Positions 17,201-27,534 of a DNA stretch of 64,000 bases are shown in pieces. This stretch comes from Shouchella rhizosphaerae (lineage in GTDB: Bacteria > Bacillota > Bacilli > Bacillales > Bacillaceae_D), in NCBI RefSeq assembly GCF_900142675.1, contig NZ_FRBS01000004.1, positions 226,380 through 290,379 of the forward strand, read 5' to 3'. How positions within the stretch are numbered: the first letter of the stretch is position 1; every line of letters starts with the position of its first letter. A model generated the notes under the pieces. That model made no database searches. It saw only the letters and a program-made list of their open reading frames with translations, and was not told where the DNA came from. Made by a program: the position numbers and the translations under genes.

Positions 17201-18109
17201 CTAGTTTCGTTTGCGGTCTTTTGGCATAAGCATCTGGAAATGGTGGTACAAATTTTCAAATTCGGCCGGCAAGACGCCGCCTCGTTCGCCGTCGAGGTTC
17301 AGCTTCATTTCATCGTCTCTCATGACCGATACTTTAATGCGCTTCGCTTTTACGTACATTAATTTGGGGTGGTTAATATGCTCGCCCCGGAGTGCAAGCG
17401 ATGCCAAATGGACAAACTCAGGAAACGATGTCTTTTTGACAATGATAAAATCAAACAACCCATCTTGAATGGAAGCGGCTGGGCATAATTTTTCAAAACC
17501 GCCGACGGAGTTTGTATTGGCGATCAAAAACATCATGATTTCGTCTTCAAACTGTTTGCCATCATATTCGACATGGACAAAAGTCGGCTTGACTTGTGGC
17601 AATTTTTCCAGCCCTTTAATGTAATAAGCGAGCTGGCCAACGATTGTCTTTAGCTTTGCCGGAACTTCATATGTCAACTCGGTTAACGTGCCTGCGGCAG
17701 CGATATTGGTAAAATACTTCTGGTTCATGCGGCCAATGTCAATCGGCTCAAAGTGGCCTTCACACAAAACGTCGCATGCTTTTTCAATATCTCGGGAAAT
17801 GCCGAGCGCCCGGGCGAAATCATTGGTCGTCCCTGCTGGGATAATGCCGAGCATTGGGCGTTTCTCCAGCCCCGCTAGTCCGTTAACGACTTCAAAAATC
17901 GTCCCATCTCCACCTGCAGCAATGACGAGATCAAAGCCCCGTTCTCCTGCTTGGCGGGCAGCCCGTATCGCACATCCTTCCTCTGGAGTCGTCGCGTGTG
18001 CTGACGTTTCGTAACCTGCCTTTTCTAGACGTTCTAATATGTAAGCTAAATTCTTTCTTAGTTGCTCACGGCCGGAACTTGGATTATAAATCAATCGTGC
18101 CCGTTTCAT
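17201..18109 (-). CDS. dgkB: diacylglycerol kinase DgkB
   Basis: 302 aa from ATG 18109, where the product begins KRARLIYNPSSGR as in the family. The catalytic-domain motif AAGGDGTIFEVVNGL near residue 65 and GTTNDFARALG near 100 mark the DAGK/sphingosine-kinase fold. DgkB (YerQ) phosphorylates diacylglycerol released during lipoteichoic acid synthesis, recycling it to phosphatidic acid; soluble, membrane-associated. It follows gatCAB as in B. subtilis, but its own terminator and that of gatB show separate transcription. Confidence 0.93.
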   Translation of the reverse strand: MKRARLIYNPSSGREQLRKNLAYILERLEKAGYETSAHATTPEEGCAIRAARQAGERGFDLVIAAGGDGTIFEVVNGLAGLEKRPMLGIIPAGTTNDFARALGISRDIEKACDVLCEGHFEPIDIGRMNQKYFTNIAAAGTLTELTYEVPAKLKTIVGQLAYYIKGLEKLPQVKPTFVHVEYDGKQFEDEIMMFLIANTNSVGGFEKLCPAASIQDGLFDFIIVKKTSFPEFVHLASLALRGEHINHPKLMYVKAKRIKVSVMRDDEMKLNLDGERGGVLPAEFENLYHHFQMLMPKDRKRN

Positions 18110-18269
18110 AACAATCCCTACTTTACTTTTTTGCAATCATGTCATTCTTCTATTGTACTAAAAACAATAGCGAGAATGGGCGTAAGATCTACTCAATTTT
18201 GTGAAAAATAACGGCAAGCAACACTTTTTATCTTTTCCCGTTTCTTGCGCTAGTAAACGCTGAGTCCAT

Positions 18270-18310
18270 AAAAAAGCAAGAGAACGGCTTTTGTTCAGCT
18301 GTTCTCTTGC
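18270..18310 (-). terminator. terminator of the gatCAB operon
   Basis: GCAAGAGAAC and GTTCTCTTGC pair, followed on the minus strand by six T. Confidence 0.85.
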
Positions 18311-18317
18311 ATGTTCC

Positions 18318-19748
18318 TTAGCGCTTGTCCATTTCTTCAAGCAAGAGTTTGTTAACCAATTGCGGATTGGCTTTTCCTTTTGTCGCTTTCATCATTTGGC
18401 CGACAAGGAAGCCAAGAGCACGATCTTTTCCATTTTTGTAGTCTTCAATCGATTGTGCATTGGCATCAAGCACTTCGGCAACGATTTTGCGTAATTCGCC
18501 TTCATCGGAAATTTGCACGAGCCCTTTGTCTTTTACAATTTGTTCAGGGTCGCCGCCATTTTCGATCAACTCTTTAAACACTTTTTTAGCGATTTTTGAA
18601 GAAATGGTTCCCGATGTAATCAGCTTAATCATGCCGGCAAGACCTGCTGGCGTAAGGGCTGATTCTTGCAGCTCTTTTTGCTCAGCATTCAAGTAGGCAA
18701 GCACTTCACCCATCAGCCAGTTGGAAGCAAGTTTGGCGTCAGCGCCTTCGCGAATCGTTTCCTCAAAGAAATCGGACATTTCTTTTGTGAGCGTAAGCAC
18801 ATGAGCATCATAAGCAGGCAAGCCGAGTTCGCTTACATAGCGATCTTTGCGGGCATCTGGAAGTTCAGGAATTTCCGACCGGACGCGCTCTTTCCAATTG
18901 TCATCTATGTAGAGATTCACAAGATCCGGTTCAGGGAAATAGCGATAGTCGTCCGAGCCTTCTTTGACACGCATTAAAATCGTTTTATTGCCAGCTTCAT
19001 CATAACGGCGCGTTTCTTGTTCGATCACACCGCCTGAAAGAAGCACTTGTTCTTGGCGTTTTTCTTCGTACTCTAGCCCTTTGCGGACAAAGTTAAACGA
19101 GTTCAAGTTTTTCAGCTCTGTTTTTGTGCCGAATGCTTCTTGACCGATTGGGCGCAATGAAATATTGGCATCGCACCGTAAAGAGCCTTCTTCCATTTTA
19201 CAGTCGGATACGCCTGTATATTGAATAATCGCTTTTAGTTTTTCTAAATACGCATAGGCCTCTTCAGGCGTACGGATATCCGGCTCAGAGACAATTTCCA
19301 CTAGCGGCGTGCCTTGGCGGTTATAATCGACTAGCGAATGCCCGTCTGTGCCATGTGTCAGCTTACCGGCATCTTCTTCTAAATGAAGGCGCGTAATGCC
19401 AATGCGCTTCTTCTTGCCGCCGACTTCAATTTCAATCCAGCCATGTTCGCCAATTGGCTTGTCAAATTGCGAAATTTGATACGCCTTTGGATTATCTGGA
19501 TAAAAGTAATTTTTGCGGTCAAATTTCGTGTCAGTCGCAATTTGGCAATTGAGGGCCATCGCTGCTTTCATCGCAAAATCAACCGCACGCTTGTTTAATA
19601 CTGGCAATACGCCAGGATAGCCAAGATCAATGACACTTGTGTTTGTATTCGGTTCAGCACCAAAATGGTTGGGGCTAGACGAAAAGATTTTTGAGTCTGT
19701 CTTCAGTTCCACGTGCACTTCAAGTCCAATAATCGTTTCAAAATTCAT
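18318..19748 (-). CDS. gatB: Asp-tRNA(Asn)/Glu-tRNA(Gln) amidotransferase subunit B
   Basis: 476 aa. Opens [16 protein letters not shown] and contains [19 protein letters not shown]-type family text, [16 protein letters not shown] and [13 protein letters not shown], with the C-terminal YqeY-like helical tail that grips the tRNA. ATG 19748 is chosen since GGGGGG lies 7-8 nt upstream; a TTG two codons earlier is possible. The subunit activates the misacylated tRNA with ATP and receives ammonia from GatA. Confidence 0.97.
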   Translation of the reverse strand: MNFETIIGLEVHVELKTDSKIFSSSPNHFGAEPNTNTSVIDLGYPGVLPVLNKRAVDFAMKAAMALNCQIATDTKFDRKNYFYPDNPKAYQISQFDKPIGEHGWIEIEVGGKKKRIGITRLHLEEDAGKLTHGTDGHSLVDYNRQGTPLVEIVSEPDIRTPEEAYAYLEKLKAIIQYTGVSDCKMEEGSLRCDANISLRPIGQEAFGTKTELKNLNSFNFVRKGLEYEEKRQEQVLLSGGVIEQETRRYDEAGNKTILMRVKEGSDDYRYFPEPDLVNLYIDDNWKERVRSEIPELPDARKDRYVSELGLPAYDAHVLTLTKEMSDFFEETIREGADAKLASNWLMGEVLAYLNAEQKELQESALTPAGLAGMIKLITSGTISSKIAKKVFKELIENGGDPEQIVKDKGLVQISDEGELRKIVAEVLDANAQSIEDYKNGKDRALGFLVGQMMKATKGKANPQLVNKLLLEEMDKR

Positions 19749-19763
19749 TTCCAAGTCCCCCCT

Positions 19764-21215
19764 TTACAATGAAGGTTTCTCTTTAGAGAAGTTTGTTGCT
19801 TTTTCATAGACATCGGCAACACGGTAAATCGTTGCTTCGTCAAAGTGCTTGCCAATGATTTGCAAGCCGAGCGGCAAGCCGTCTTTGAAACCGCACGGAA
19901 GCGAAAGCGCTGGCACACCAGCAAGGTTGACTGGTATCGTTAAAATATCATTGGCGTACATCGTTAATGGGTCATCGGTTTTGGCGCCAATTTTAAACGC
20001 TGGTGTCGGCGTTGTTGGGCCAATAATTACGTCATAATTAGTAAAGACATCATCAAAGTCTTTTTTAATCAATGTGCGGACTTGCTGGGCTTTTTTATAG
20101 TAGGCGTCATAATAACCTGAGCTAAGGGCAAACGTCCCGAGCATGATCCGCCGTTTCACTTCATCACCGAAACCTTCAGCCCGTGTATTCTTGTACATAT
20201 CAAGCAAGTTGTCGGCATTGTCAGTGCGGTAGCCATAACGAACGCCATCAAAGCGGGCTAAGTTAGCAGACGCTTCGGAAGACGCAATGACATAATAAGC
20301 TGCTAGCGCGTATTTCGAGTATGGCAGGGAAACTTCTTCCCAAACGGCGCCTTCTTTTTCCAACACGTTCAGCGCATCGAACACGGCTTTGCGCATTTCT
20401 TCTGATACGCCATCGCCAATATACTCAGACGGCACGCCAATGCGAAGCCCTTTTATTTCGCCTGTAAGTGACTCTCTGTATGGCGGAACCGGCAAGTCAG
20501 CAGATGTCGAATCAGCTGGGCAGTGGCCAGCAATCGCCTCAAGCAAATAGGCATTATCCTCGACCGTACGCGTAATCGGCCCAATTTGATCAAGGGAAGA
20601 GGCAAAAGCAACAAGGCCATAACGGGACACCCGTCCATATGTAGGTTTTAAGCCGACAACGCCGCAATAAGCAGCTGGTTGGCGAATCGAGCCGCCTGTA
20701 TCAGATCCTAACGCAAACGGGACTTCCCCTGCTGCTACTGCTGCAGCAGAACCACCACTTGAACCGCCTGGCACATAGTCGGTGTTCCACGGGTTTGTCG
20801 TTACTTGAAATGCCGAGTTTTCATTCGAAGAGCCCATTGCAAACTCGTCCATGTTGATTTTTCCTATTGTGACCGTTTCTGCTCCACGAAGCTTCGTTAC
20901 AACCGTTGCGTCATAAATGGGATCGAAGTTTTCTAAAATTTTGCTTGAGCACGTTGTCCGCAAGCCTTTCGTGACAATATTGTCTTTAATGCCAATCGGC
21001 ATGCCAAACAACACGCCTTTTTCACTCGCGTCTACTTCGTCAAGCTTCTTGGCGAGGTCGCGCGCCCGTTCTTCGTCAAGCGTTAAAAACGCCTTTACTT
21101 TTGAATCAACGTCAGCGATGCGTTTGTAAGAGACATCGACAAGGTCAGAGACGTTGATTTCTTTTGCAGCAAGCAACTCATGCAGTTTTGTTAACGAATG
21201 ATCAAATAATGACAT
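19764..21215 (-). CDS. gatA: Asp-tRNA(Asn)/Glu-tRNA(Gln) amidotransferase subunit A (amidase)
   Basis: 483 aa amidase-signature enzyme. Catalytic Lys in GIKDNI near residue 78, the Gly/Ser-rich signature [19 protein letters not shown] and the nucleophile region [15 protein letters not shown] are intact. It hydrolyses glutamine and channels the ammonia to GatB. Start ATG has AGGAGGA. Only 28 bp separates it from gatC and 15 bp from gatB, so the three form one operon. Confidence 0.97.
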   Translation of the reverse strand: MSLFDHSLTKLHELLAAKEINVSDLVDVSYKRIADVDSKVKAFLTLDEERARDLAKKLDEVDASEKGVLFGMPIGIKDNIVTKGLRTTCSSKILENFDPIYDATVVTKLRGAETVTIGKINMDEFAMGSSNENSAFQVTTNPWNTDYVPGGSSGGSAAAVAAGEVPFALGSDTGGSIRQPAAYCGVVGLKPTYGRVSRYGLVAFASSLDQIGPITRTVEDNAYLLEAIAGHCPADSTSADLPVPPYRESLTGEIKGLRIGVPSEYIGDGVSEEMRKAVFDALNVLEKEGAVWEEVSLPYSKYALAAYYVIASSEASANLARFDGVRYGYRTDNADNLLDMYKNTRAEGFGDEVKRRIMLGTFALSSGYYDAYYKKAQQVRTLIKKDFDDVFTNYDVIIGPTTPTPAFKIGAKTDDPLTMYANDILTIPVNLAGVPALSLPCGFKDGLPLGLQIIGKHFDEATIYRVADVYEKATNFSKEKPSL

Positions 21216-21242
21216 GCTTGTCCTCCTGTCTATGCTTCAATC

Positions 21243-21530
21243 TTAAAATACCGACGGAACCCGGATTTGGCCATCTTCATGGTCCGGTGCATTTTTCAGC
21301 ACTTCTTTTACTTCGAGCCCTTTTTCCGGTTTATCTTCACGTAGGACATTATGCATTTGCAACACATGTGTCGTAGGCACGACGCCTTCTGTATCGACTT
21401 CATTCAGTTGTTCTGCAGCAGTAATGATGTCTTCAAGTTGGTTGCGGAATGTTTCAGCCTCTTCTTCCGTAATGGCAAGCCGGGCCAAATGGGCTACATG
21501 TTTCACTTGTTCTTTCGAAATTCTTGACAT
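21243..21530 (-). CDS. gatC: Asp-tRNA(Asn)/Glu-tRNA(Gln) amidotransferase subunit C
   Basis: 95 aa, the usual size. Family text [18 protein letters not shown] at the start and DEPEKGL-like ending before [16 protein letters not shown]. It wraps around and stabilises the GatA-GatB interface. First gene of gatCAB, strong GGAGGTG ribosome binding site. Confidence 0.95.
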   Translation of the reverse strand: MSRISKEQVKHVAHLARLAITEEEAETFRNQLEDIITAAEQLNEVDTEGVVPTTHVLQMHNVLREDKPEKGLEVKEVLKNAPDHEDGQIRVPSVF

Positions 21531-21693
21531 TTTGACACCTCCAAAACGGACTTGTTGACAATATGATTAATGATACCAAATTGCTGCAACGCAAGCAACT
21601 TAGGCGGTATGACGGATAGGTCTGTATGAAAAGGCTCCAGTTAAATGGGCATATGTGAACATAAGTCTTTCATACCTATGCCCTTATTCCGAC

Positions 21694-22179
21694 TCACTCC
21701 GCTTGACTTGCGGCCAACTTCCGGCCAATGACATTTGCTGAAATTGGTTCCTTGCCAATCTCTCTCGCCCAAACAGACAATTGTCCAATATGATGGATTT
21801 CATGGGCAATGATATGGCGCATGACGATGCCCCACGTGTCATCGTACACCTTGCCATTTTCCCCCTTTTCAACATAACGGTTTTCTTCCATTTTCTCATC
21901 CCAGCGGTCTACAAACGCCTTTACTTCCACATGGTATGCTTGGTCAAGCGCGCGCACTTTCGCTAAACTTTTAAAGGAATCAAAGTCTTCCTCTGGGTTG
22001 GGCTTTCCTTGCAAGTCGCGAATCCAACTCCATTCCACATCGACAATATGGAACAACGTTCTTAAAATGCTGCCCACCCCTCCTGTCCGCTCAGCAAGCA
22101 GCTCTTTGTCGCTAAGTTGTTCACACCACTCATACCACTCTTGACGAACTTGCCAATTGTATTCAAAAAACCGTTTCAT
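21694..22179 (-). CDS. DinB-family protein
   Basis: 161 aa from ATG 22179 with GGGGTGA upstream. Four-helix DinB/YfiT-like metal-dependent fold: a first conserved His in LFHIVDVEWSW (near residue 45) and a HIIAHEIHHIGQ motif near 125, which together supply the usual three-His metal site. Several DinB relatives are thiol transferases using bacillithiol in Firmicutes; the substrate here is unknown. Monocistronic on the minus strand, with a weak GGGCATA/TATGCCC hairpin downstream at about 21648-21684. Confidence 0.82.
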   Translation of the reverse strand: MKRFFEYNWQVRQEWYEWCEQLSDKELLAERTGGVGSILRTLFHIVDVEWSWIRDLQGKPNPEEDFDSFKSLAKVRALDQAYHVEVKAFVDRWDEKMEENRYVEKGENGKVYDDTWGIVMRHIIAHEIHHIGQLSVWAREIGKEPISANVIGRKLAASQAE

Positions 22180-22214
22180 TGTGTTCACCCCTGAATCTTA
22201 TGTCTTGCCGTGCT

Positions 22215-23183
22215 TTATTTTATCTCAAACTGTGCGGCAAGCGTGAAACTAGCATCGATCCCGTGTGCCCATACTTCTTTTACCGCTCTGTACTTGCCTG
22301 AGCTAAGTCCCCCAATCTCAATGTCGTCACGGTGCTCCCCACCGATTGGCAATTCGACGCCAATTTCAATAAAAGCCATTTCGAGCGGCACCGTTCGCCA
22401 CTCTTGGCCGACTTGTTTTTCAATCGTATAATCGACACCTAAAGATAATGGGACAGGGCCTTCATTATGCAAAACAAGCGTTGCCGGTGAATCACTAGCT
22501 TGATAAACGCTTTCGGTAAATGCCAGTGTCGCATTCGCTTCAGGAATCGGGACATAGATATAAGACAGTTTGGTATCTTCTACTTCGCCATCAGCATTTA
22601 ACATTTCAACGCTCAATAAATAGGCTGCATTCTCTTTTTCAGGCAGCGTGTTCTCATAGATTTCGGTTCCGCTCGACTTTACCTTGTCTACATAAATGAT
22701 GTCTTCATCAATTAAGGCGCTTTTCGCAATTCCATCCCGTTCCGTCAACTGAATGCGGACATCACGCTCTACCGGTTCTCCGTCCATTGTATGGCCAAAA
22801 AAGATAATTTCAAGTTTGCTGCCAGCTTGTTGGGTTCCTGTAGTAAGGCCATATCCTCTTATTGGGCTATTTTCTTCTTGTGAAAACCAAACGCCAGTTG
22901 GCAAATCATATTCCGTTTGCTGCCAAACCTCCTCTTTAATGTCAAATAAATCGGTAAAAGTAGCATCTACAGCAAGCGTATCGGTTAAACCATCGCCGAT
23001 TTTAGACGGCAATTCGCCATGCCCTTTTGCCCAAGTTGCTTCATCATCAAGATGAGACTGTTGATCGGAATTAGACGGTGAGTCTGCTCCCTGTATACTC
23101 GCTGTGTCTTGTCCGCAACTAGCAAGTGTGACTGCCACACTTGTCGATATAGCGACAAGCACAATGTTTCGAAAACGGTTCAT
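22215..23183 (-). CDS. lipoprotein with C-terminal bacterial Ig-like domain
   Basis: 322 aa. Signal peptide with lipobox LASC near residue 23, then a Ser/Asp-rich linker. The C-terminal 110 residues (SPATLVLHNEGPVPLSLGVD, YTIEKQVGQEWRTVPLE, a proline/glycine turn and GKYRAVKEVW) have the pattern of the Big_14-type immunoglobulin-like domain often found in Bacillales surface lipoproteins. A middle section around ENSPIRGYGL has no clear family. Extracytoplasmic, membrane-anchored. Function unknown. Confidence 0.7.
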   Translation of the reverse strand: MNRFRNIVLVAISTSVAVTLASCGQDTASIQGADSPSNSDQQSHLDDEATWAKGHGELPSKIGDGLTDTLAVDATFTDLFDIKEEVWQQTEYDLPTGVWFSQEENSPIRGYGLTTGTQQAGSKLEIIFFGHTMDGEPVERDVRIQLTERDGIAKSALIDEDIIYVDKVKSSGTEIYENTLPEKENAAYLLSVEMLNADGEVEDTKLSYIYVPIPEANATLAFTESVYQASDSPATLVLHNEGPVPLSLGVDYTIEKQVGQEWRTVPLEMAFIEIGVELPIGGEHRDDIEIGGLSSGKYRAVKEVWAHGIDASFTLAAQFEIK

Positions 23184-23357
23184 GCCCGTTCACGCTCCTT
23201 TATTCTATTATACATATAAATGAGAAAAAGAGGGGGCCCTGCAAGTCACGATTGGGTGGCGTGAAAAGAAGAATGGAAAGGTAGCAAAGGAAAAAGGGAA
23301 AAACTCGTAAAGGGGTAAGAGGAAAACGTTCAAGAGGCATAAAGGAGTAAAAGCCGC

Positions 23358-23717
23358 TTACTTTGTCCGCTCTTTAATAGCGTCAGCAATAGCAGTTAAT
23401 GCTGCGGCTGTTTTCATTTGGCTGTCTTCGACTTTAGAAAGGCGGGCATTTGTTTCCAACTGGGCAGTCTCTAAGTTGCCAATGCGTCGATTCATTACGA
23501 CATGCTCTTCTTTCATTTCATCAAAACGTTTGTCCACTTTCAAAAAACGGGTTTCCATATTGCTTTTCATATCATCAAAGCGTTTGTCCATTTCTGAAAA
23601 GCGACTCTCCACTTGGTCAAAACGGGTTTCCATGTCATTTTTCATGTCAATCATCACTTTTCTCATCTCTGTGACTAGGGAAAACAACTGGTCAAAATCA
23701 CGGTCATTTGTCGTCAT
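23358..23717 (-). CDS. coiled-coil protein of unknown function
   Basis: 119 aa from ATG 23717, chosen because GGGAGGTG lies just upstream; longer in-frame extensions have no ribosome binding site. Nearly the whole protein is a charged heptad coiled coil built from repeats such as METRFDQVESRF, MDKRFDDMKSN and METRFLKVDKRFDEMKEE, ending in a short Ala-rich helix. Similar small proteins occur near phage and transposon genes but no such genes are nearby here. Probably cytoplasmic and oligomeric; role unknown. Confidence 0.65.
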   Translation of the reverse strand: MTTNDRDFDQLFSLVTEMRKVMIDMKNDMETRFDQVESRFSEMDKRFDDMKSNMETRFLKVDKRFDEMKEEHVVMNRRIGNLETAQLETNARLSKVEDSQMKTAAALTAIADAIKERTK

Positions 23718-23836
23718 TTTGTGATTACACCTCCCATTTTTCATCATTATAACCGAGGAAAGCATAAAAAAGAAAGGCTTACTTCCGCGTTTTTGCCATT
23801 TGCCAAAAACACATTTCCACCCGAAAAAAGTTGCAC

Positions 23837-23869
23837 AAAAAACAAGGCAAACCACGGGCTTGCCTTGTT
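23837..23869 (-). terminator. terminator of the nup operon
   Basis: On the minus strand AACAAGGCAA pairs with TTGCCTTGTT across a 10-nt loop and is followed by a run of T. Confidence 0.85.
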
Positions 23870-23921
23870 CAGTTTGTAGCCAACTGCTCACAACGAACAA
23901 ACGCTTTCTATCATGTATTTT

Positions 23922-24875
23922 TTAGCGCGATCCTTTTATATAAGGCTTGCCTAACGCTTTTGGACCTTCTGCCCGGCCAACAAAACCGGCAAGGGCTAAA
24001 ATCGTCAGCACGTAAGGGGCAATTAGCAAAAATACAGGCGGCACATCAGAAAGAAACGGCAGCTGCTGGCCGACTACACCAAGTGCTTGGGCAAGTCCAA
24101 AGAACAACGTGGCGCCAATGACGCCAAGAGGGTGCCATTTGCCAAAGATTAACGCCGCCAGTGCCATAAATCCTTGGCCTGTGATCGTGGTTGCGGAAAA
24201 GTTGCCGCTAAACGTCGCTGCAAAAACAGCGCCGCCAAGGCCGGCAAACACGCCTGACAACATCACGCCGATATAGCGCATCTTGACTACTCGTATACCC
24301 ATTGTATCCGCGGCCTGTGGATGTTCGCCGACAGAGCGGAGACGCAAGCCAAACGGCCGATAATAAATGACATAATAGACGAGAAAAGCAAGTCCAAACG
24401 CAAGAAAGGATGTTGCATACACATTTGAAAAAAACAACGGCCCGATGACAGGAATGTCGCTTAAACCTGGAATGTTAAAACGGTAAAAGCGGTTTTCAAT
24501 ATAAGCGGTTTGCCCACTGCCATAAAGCAAATTGATAATATAGACCGAAAGGCCAACTGCAAGAAAGTTTAAGGCAACCCCACTTACGACTTGGTCGGCT
24601 TGGAAATGGATCGAGGCGACTGCATGAAACAACGAAAACAACGCGCCGACCACAGCGGCGACAAGCAACCCAATCCAAACAGATAGAGCGCCTCCCCCTG
24701 CCGCCTCAAGAGTGAGCGTTGTGACGATGACAGAAAATGCCCCCATCACCATCAACCCTTCTAAGCCAATGTTGACGACGCCTGAACGTTCACTAAACAG
24801 GCCGCCTAGAGCAGCAAGCATTAAAGGGGCAGCCGAATAAATCGTCGTTGAAACAATTAGGGCGAGCACATCCAT
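23922..24875 (-). CDS. nupQ: nucleoside ABC transporter permease NupQ-like
   Basis: 317 aa, eight to nine hydrophobic segments, BPD_transp_2 type permease. Contains ERSGVVNIGLEGLMVMGA, the typical coupling-region text of the Bmp/Nup permeases, and GLGGAVFAATFSG. With NupP it forms the channel through which nucleosides (guanosine in B. subtilis) are imported. Two bases separate it from nupP; last gene of the operon. Confidence 0.87.
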   Translation of the reverse strand: MDVLALIVSTTIYSAAPLMLAALGGLFSERSGVVNIGLEGLMVMGAFSVIVTTLTLEAAGGGALSVWIGLLVAAVVGALFSLFHAVASIHFQADQVVSGVALNFLAVGLSVYIINLLYGSGQTAYIENRFYRFNIPGLSDIPVIGPLFFSNVYATSFLAFGLAFLVYYVIYYRPFGLRLRSVGEHPQAADTMGIRVVKMRYIGVMLSGVFAGLGGAVFAATFSGNFSATTITGQGFMALAALIFGKWHPLGVIGATLFFGLAQALGVVGQQLPFLSDVPPVFLLIAPYVLTILALAGFVGRAEGPKALGKPYIKGSR

Positions 24876-24877
24876 CG

Positions 24878-25939
24878 TTACTTATCCCCCTTTTTCCGCT
24901 TCAGAAGCATGAGACGAACAACATAGCTTGAAGCGACAAAGAAAATAATCAGTGCAATGACAATGCTAATCAGTTCTGTCGGCACATCGGTTTGCTGGTT
25001 CATTGTCAATGCGCCTGTTTTCAAGCCTCCGAATAAAAAGGCAGACAAGAACACGCCAAGCGCTGTATTGGCACCTAGTAGTGCAACGGCAATGCCTTCA
25101 AAACCAACGCCTGTAAAGCCTGAAAGAATGCTCATGTATCCAAAAGTTCCTAAGCCTTCTGCCGCTCCTGCCAGTCCGGCAAATGCGCCAGAAATGGCCA
25201 TCGAAAGAATGATATTGCGGCTAACATTCATCCCTGCATAAGTGGAAGCATTTGCATTTAAACCAACTGCGCGAAGCTCATAGCCCGCTGTCGTTTTCCA
25301 TAAAAAGAACCACATAAACAAGCACGCGGCTACTGCGATTAAAAAGCCATAATGCAACCGTGAATATTCCGTAAGAGACTGAAAGAATGGCGAAGCCAAT
25401 GAGGCAGAAGGATAAATGCTTTCTGTCCGCTCGCCAGGTATAAGCAAGTAAGTGCGAATAATCGCATTAGCGGTATACAATGCAATATAGTTCATCATAA
25501 TGCTGACAATGACTTCATGGACATGAAGCTTTGCTTTTAAGATGCCTGGAACAAGTGCCCACAGCGCCCCAGCTACCGCCGCAGCAGCAATAGAAAGTGG
25601 GAGGTGGATGGCCATCGGCGCTTCAAAAGCGGCTCCCACGTAAACGGAGGCAAGCCAACCGACAATCAGTTGCCCTTCTACGCCAATGTTAAACAGCCCT
25701 GTCCGGTAAGCAAACGCAACAGCGAGCCCCCCTAGGATAAGCGGCGTCATCGTCCGGATCATTTCGCCAAAATAATAGCTGCTGCCAAAAATACCTGCTA
25801 CCAACGCCCCATAAGCTTCAATCGGATTATGGCCCGTGATGATCATCACAATGGCGCCGACAAGCAGTCCGAGCAGGATGGCAAAAAGGGGAATGGCAAT
25901 ATGCATAGCTTTTCCGGCCAGCAATTTATTCAAGTTCAC
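24878..25939 (-). CDS. nupP: nucleoside ABC transporter permease NupP-like
   Basis: About 353 aa from GTG 25939, where AAAGGAG lies 9 nt upstream; an in-frame GTG at 25960 with GGAGG is an alternative. Either way the start lies inside the end of nupO, indicating translational coupling. Many hydrophobic segments, with FAYRTGLFNIGVEGQLIVG matching the permease coupling motif also seen in NupQ, and GLAGAAEGLGTFGY. Confidence 0.87.
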   Translation of the reverse strand: MNLNKLLAGKAMHIAIPLFAILLGLLVGAIVMIITGHNPIEAYGALVAGIFGSSYYFGEMIRTMTPLILGGLAVAFAYRTGLFNIGVEGQLIVGWLASVYVGAAFEAPMAIHLPLSIAAAAVAGALWALVPGILKAKLHVHEVIVSIMMNYIALYTANAIIRTYLLIPGERTESIYPSASLASPFFQSLTEYSRLHYGFLIAVAACLFMWFFLWKTTAGYELRAVGLNANASTYAGMNVSRNIILSMAISGAFAGLAGAAEGLGTFGYMSILSGFTGVGFEGIAVALLGANTALGVFLSAFLFGGLKTGALTMNQQTDVPTELISIVIALIIFFVASSYVVRLMLLKRKKGDK

Positions 25940-27464
25940 TTGCTTCCACTCCTTTTTCACGGCTGCCTCCAGCCATTAACAGGCCGAGCTCCTTTTCATT
26001 TGTTTGGTCGGCTTCCACAATATCGACAATTTGGCCTTTGTGGATCACGGCAATCTGGTCGCTCACGCTAAGAATCTCATCAAGTTCAAGGGACATGAGC
26101 AACACTGCTCTGCCTTTGTCACGTTCTTTCACAAGACGTTCATGGATCGTTTCAATCGCACCGACATCCAGACCTCTTGTTGGCTGTGCCGCAATCAACA
26201 GGTCTGGAGAACGGTCTACTTCACGGGCAATAATCGCTTTTTGTTGGTTGCCCCCAGACAAGGCTCTTGCCGCCGTTTCAACAGAAGGCGTCCGTACATC
26301 GTAGTCTGCGACTAATTCTTTTGCTTTTGCCTTGATGGCTTCCGCGTTCAGCAGACCATTTCGCGAGTATGGCGCTTGGTAATACGTCTGCAGCACCATG
26401 TTTTCTTGGACGCTGAAGTCAAGGACAAGGCCAAGTTTATGGCGGTCTTCAGGAATATGACCGACGCCCGCTTCCGTTACTTTGCGTGGGCTGAGATCAG
26501 CAACGTTTTGTCCGTTTAACCGAATTTCTCCTTTTTCTACCGGAAGCAAACCGGCAATCGCTGCGATTAACTCCGATTGGCCGTTCCCTTCAATGCCAGC
26601 AAGGCCGACAATCTCGCCTGCGCGAATTGTTAAATCAAGCTGTTGGACCATTTCCACGCCACGGCCGTCTTTGACATAAAGATTTTTTACTTCAAGTACA
26701 GTATCTTTTGGCACAGCCGGCGTTTTTTGTACATGGAAATTGACTTCACGGCCAACCATCATTTCTGCTAGCTCGGCTGTTGTCGCGCTTGCCACTTCGA
26801 CGGTGCCAATCCCGCGGCCGCGTCGAATGACGGTACAAACGTCGCAAATTTGTTTGATTTCTTTTAGCTTATGTGTAATTAAAATGATGGATTTGCCTTC
26901 TTCAGTCAGCTTTTTCATAATATCCATCAATTCTTTGATTTCTTGGGGCGTCAGCACGGCCGTCGGTTCGTCAAAAATGAGGATGTCCGCGCCACGATAC
27001 AGCGTTTTTAAAATTTCAATCCGTTGCTGCATGCCGACTGAAATATCTTTGACCAATGCATCAGGATCGACGGCAAGGCCATACTGGGCAGACAGGGCTG
27101 CAATTTCCTTGCTCGCTTTTTTCTTATTGATGCGGCCGCCTTTTGTCGGTTCCATGCCGAGAATGATATTTTCCGTAACCGTAAACGAATCAACGAGCAT
27201 AAAGTGCTGATGGACCATGCCAATTCCAAGTTTGCCAGCAACATTTGGGCTTGTGATCGCTACTTTTTCGCCCCGGACTTTGATTTCTCCTTGCTCTGGC
27301 TGGTAAAGGCCAAACAAAATGTTCATTAGTGTCGACTTTCCAGCGCCATTTTCCCCTAAAAGGGCATGGATTTCCCCTTTTTTCAAGCGAAGATTGACGT
27401 TATCATTCGCTACAATGCCTGGGAATTCTTTGCGGATGCCGTTCATCTCAATGACATATTCCAT
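25926..27464 (-). CDS. nupO: nucleoside ABC transporter ATP-binding protein NupO-like
   Basis: 512 aa with two ATPase cassettes in tandem. First: Walker A LLGENGAGKST (near 36), signature VGMQQRIEILK, Walker B ILIFDEPTAVL. Second: GIEGNGQSE as a degenerate P-loop, signature ALSGGNQQKAIIAREVD, and LLIAAQPTRGLD in place of the usual DEP Walker B. This arrangement is typical of the Bmp-dependent purine nucleoside importers. ATG preceded by AAAGGAGCG; a terminator-like hairpin separates it from nupN. Confidence 0.9.
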   Translation of the reverse strand: MEYVIEMNGIRKEFPGIVANDNVNLRLKKGEIHALLGENGAGKSTLMNILFGLYQPEQGEIKVRGEKVAITSPNVAGKLGIGMVHQHFMLVDSFTVTENIILGMEPTKGGRINKKKASKEIAALSAQYGLAVDPDALVKDISVGMQQRIEILKTLYRGADILIFDEPTAVLTPQEIKELMDIMKKLTEEGKSIILITHKLKEIKQICDVCTVIRRGRGIGTVEVASATTAELAEMMVGREVNFHVQKTPAVPKDTVLEVKNLYVKDGRGVEMVQQLDLTIRAGEIVGLAGIEGNGQSELIAAIAGLLPVEKGEIRLNGQNVADLSPRKVTEAGVGHIPEDRHKLGLVLDFSVQENMVLQTYYQAPYSRNGLLNAEAIKAKAKELVADYDVRTPSVETAARALSGGNQQKAIIAREVDRSPDLLIAAQPTRGLDVGAIETIHERLVKERDKGRAVLLMSLELDEILSVSDQIAVIHKGQIVDIVEADQTNEKELGLLMAGGSREKGVEASELE

Positions 27465-27490
27465 AGGATCAAACGCTCCTTTAATGAACT

Positions 27491-27520
27491 AAAAAGAAAG
27501 GCTAGTTTTTCACACTAGCC
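27491..27520 (-). terminator. attenuating terminator between nupN and nupO
   Basis: GGCTAGT/ACTAGCC hairpin followed on the minus strand by TTTCTTTTT. Its position lets the binding protein be made in excess over the transporter. Confidence 0.75.
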
Positions 27521-27534
27521 CATCTTGATTTCGT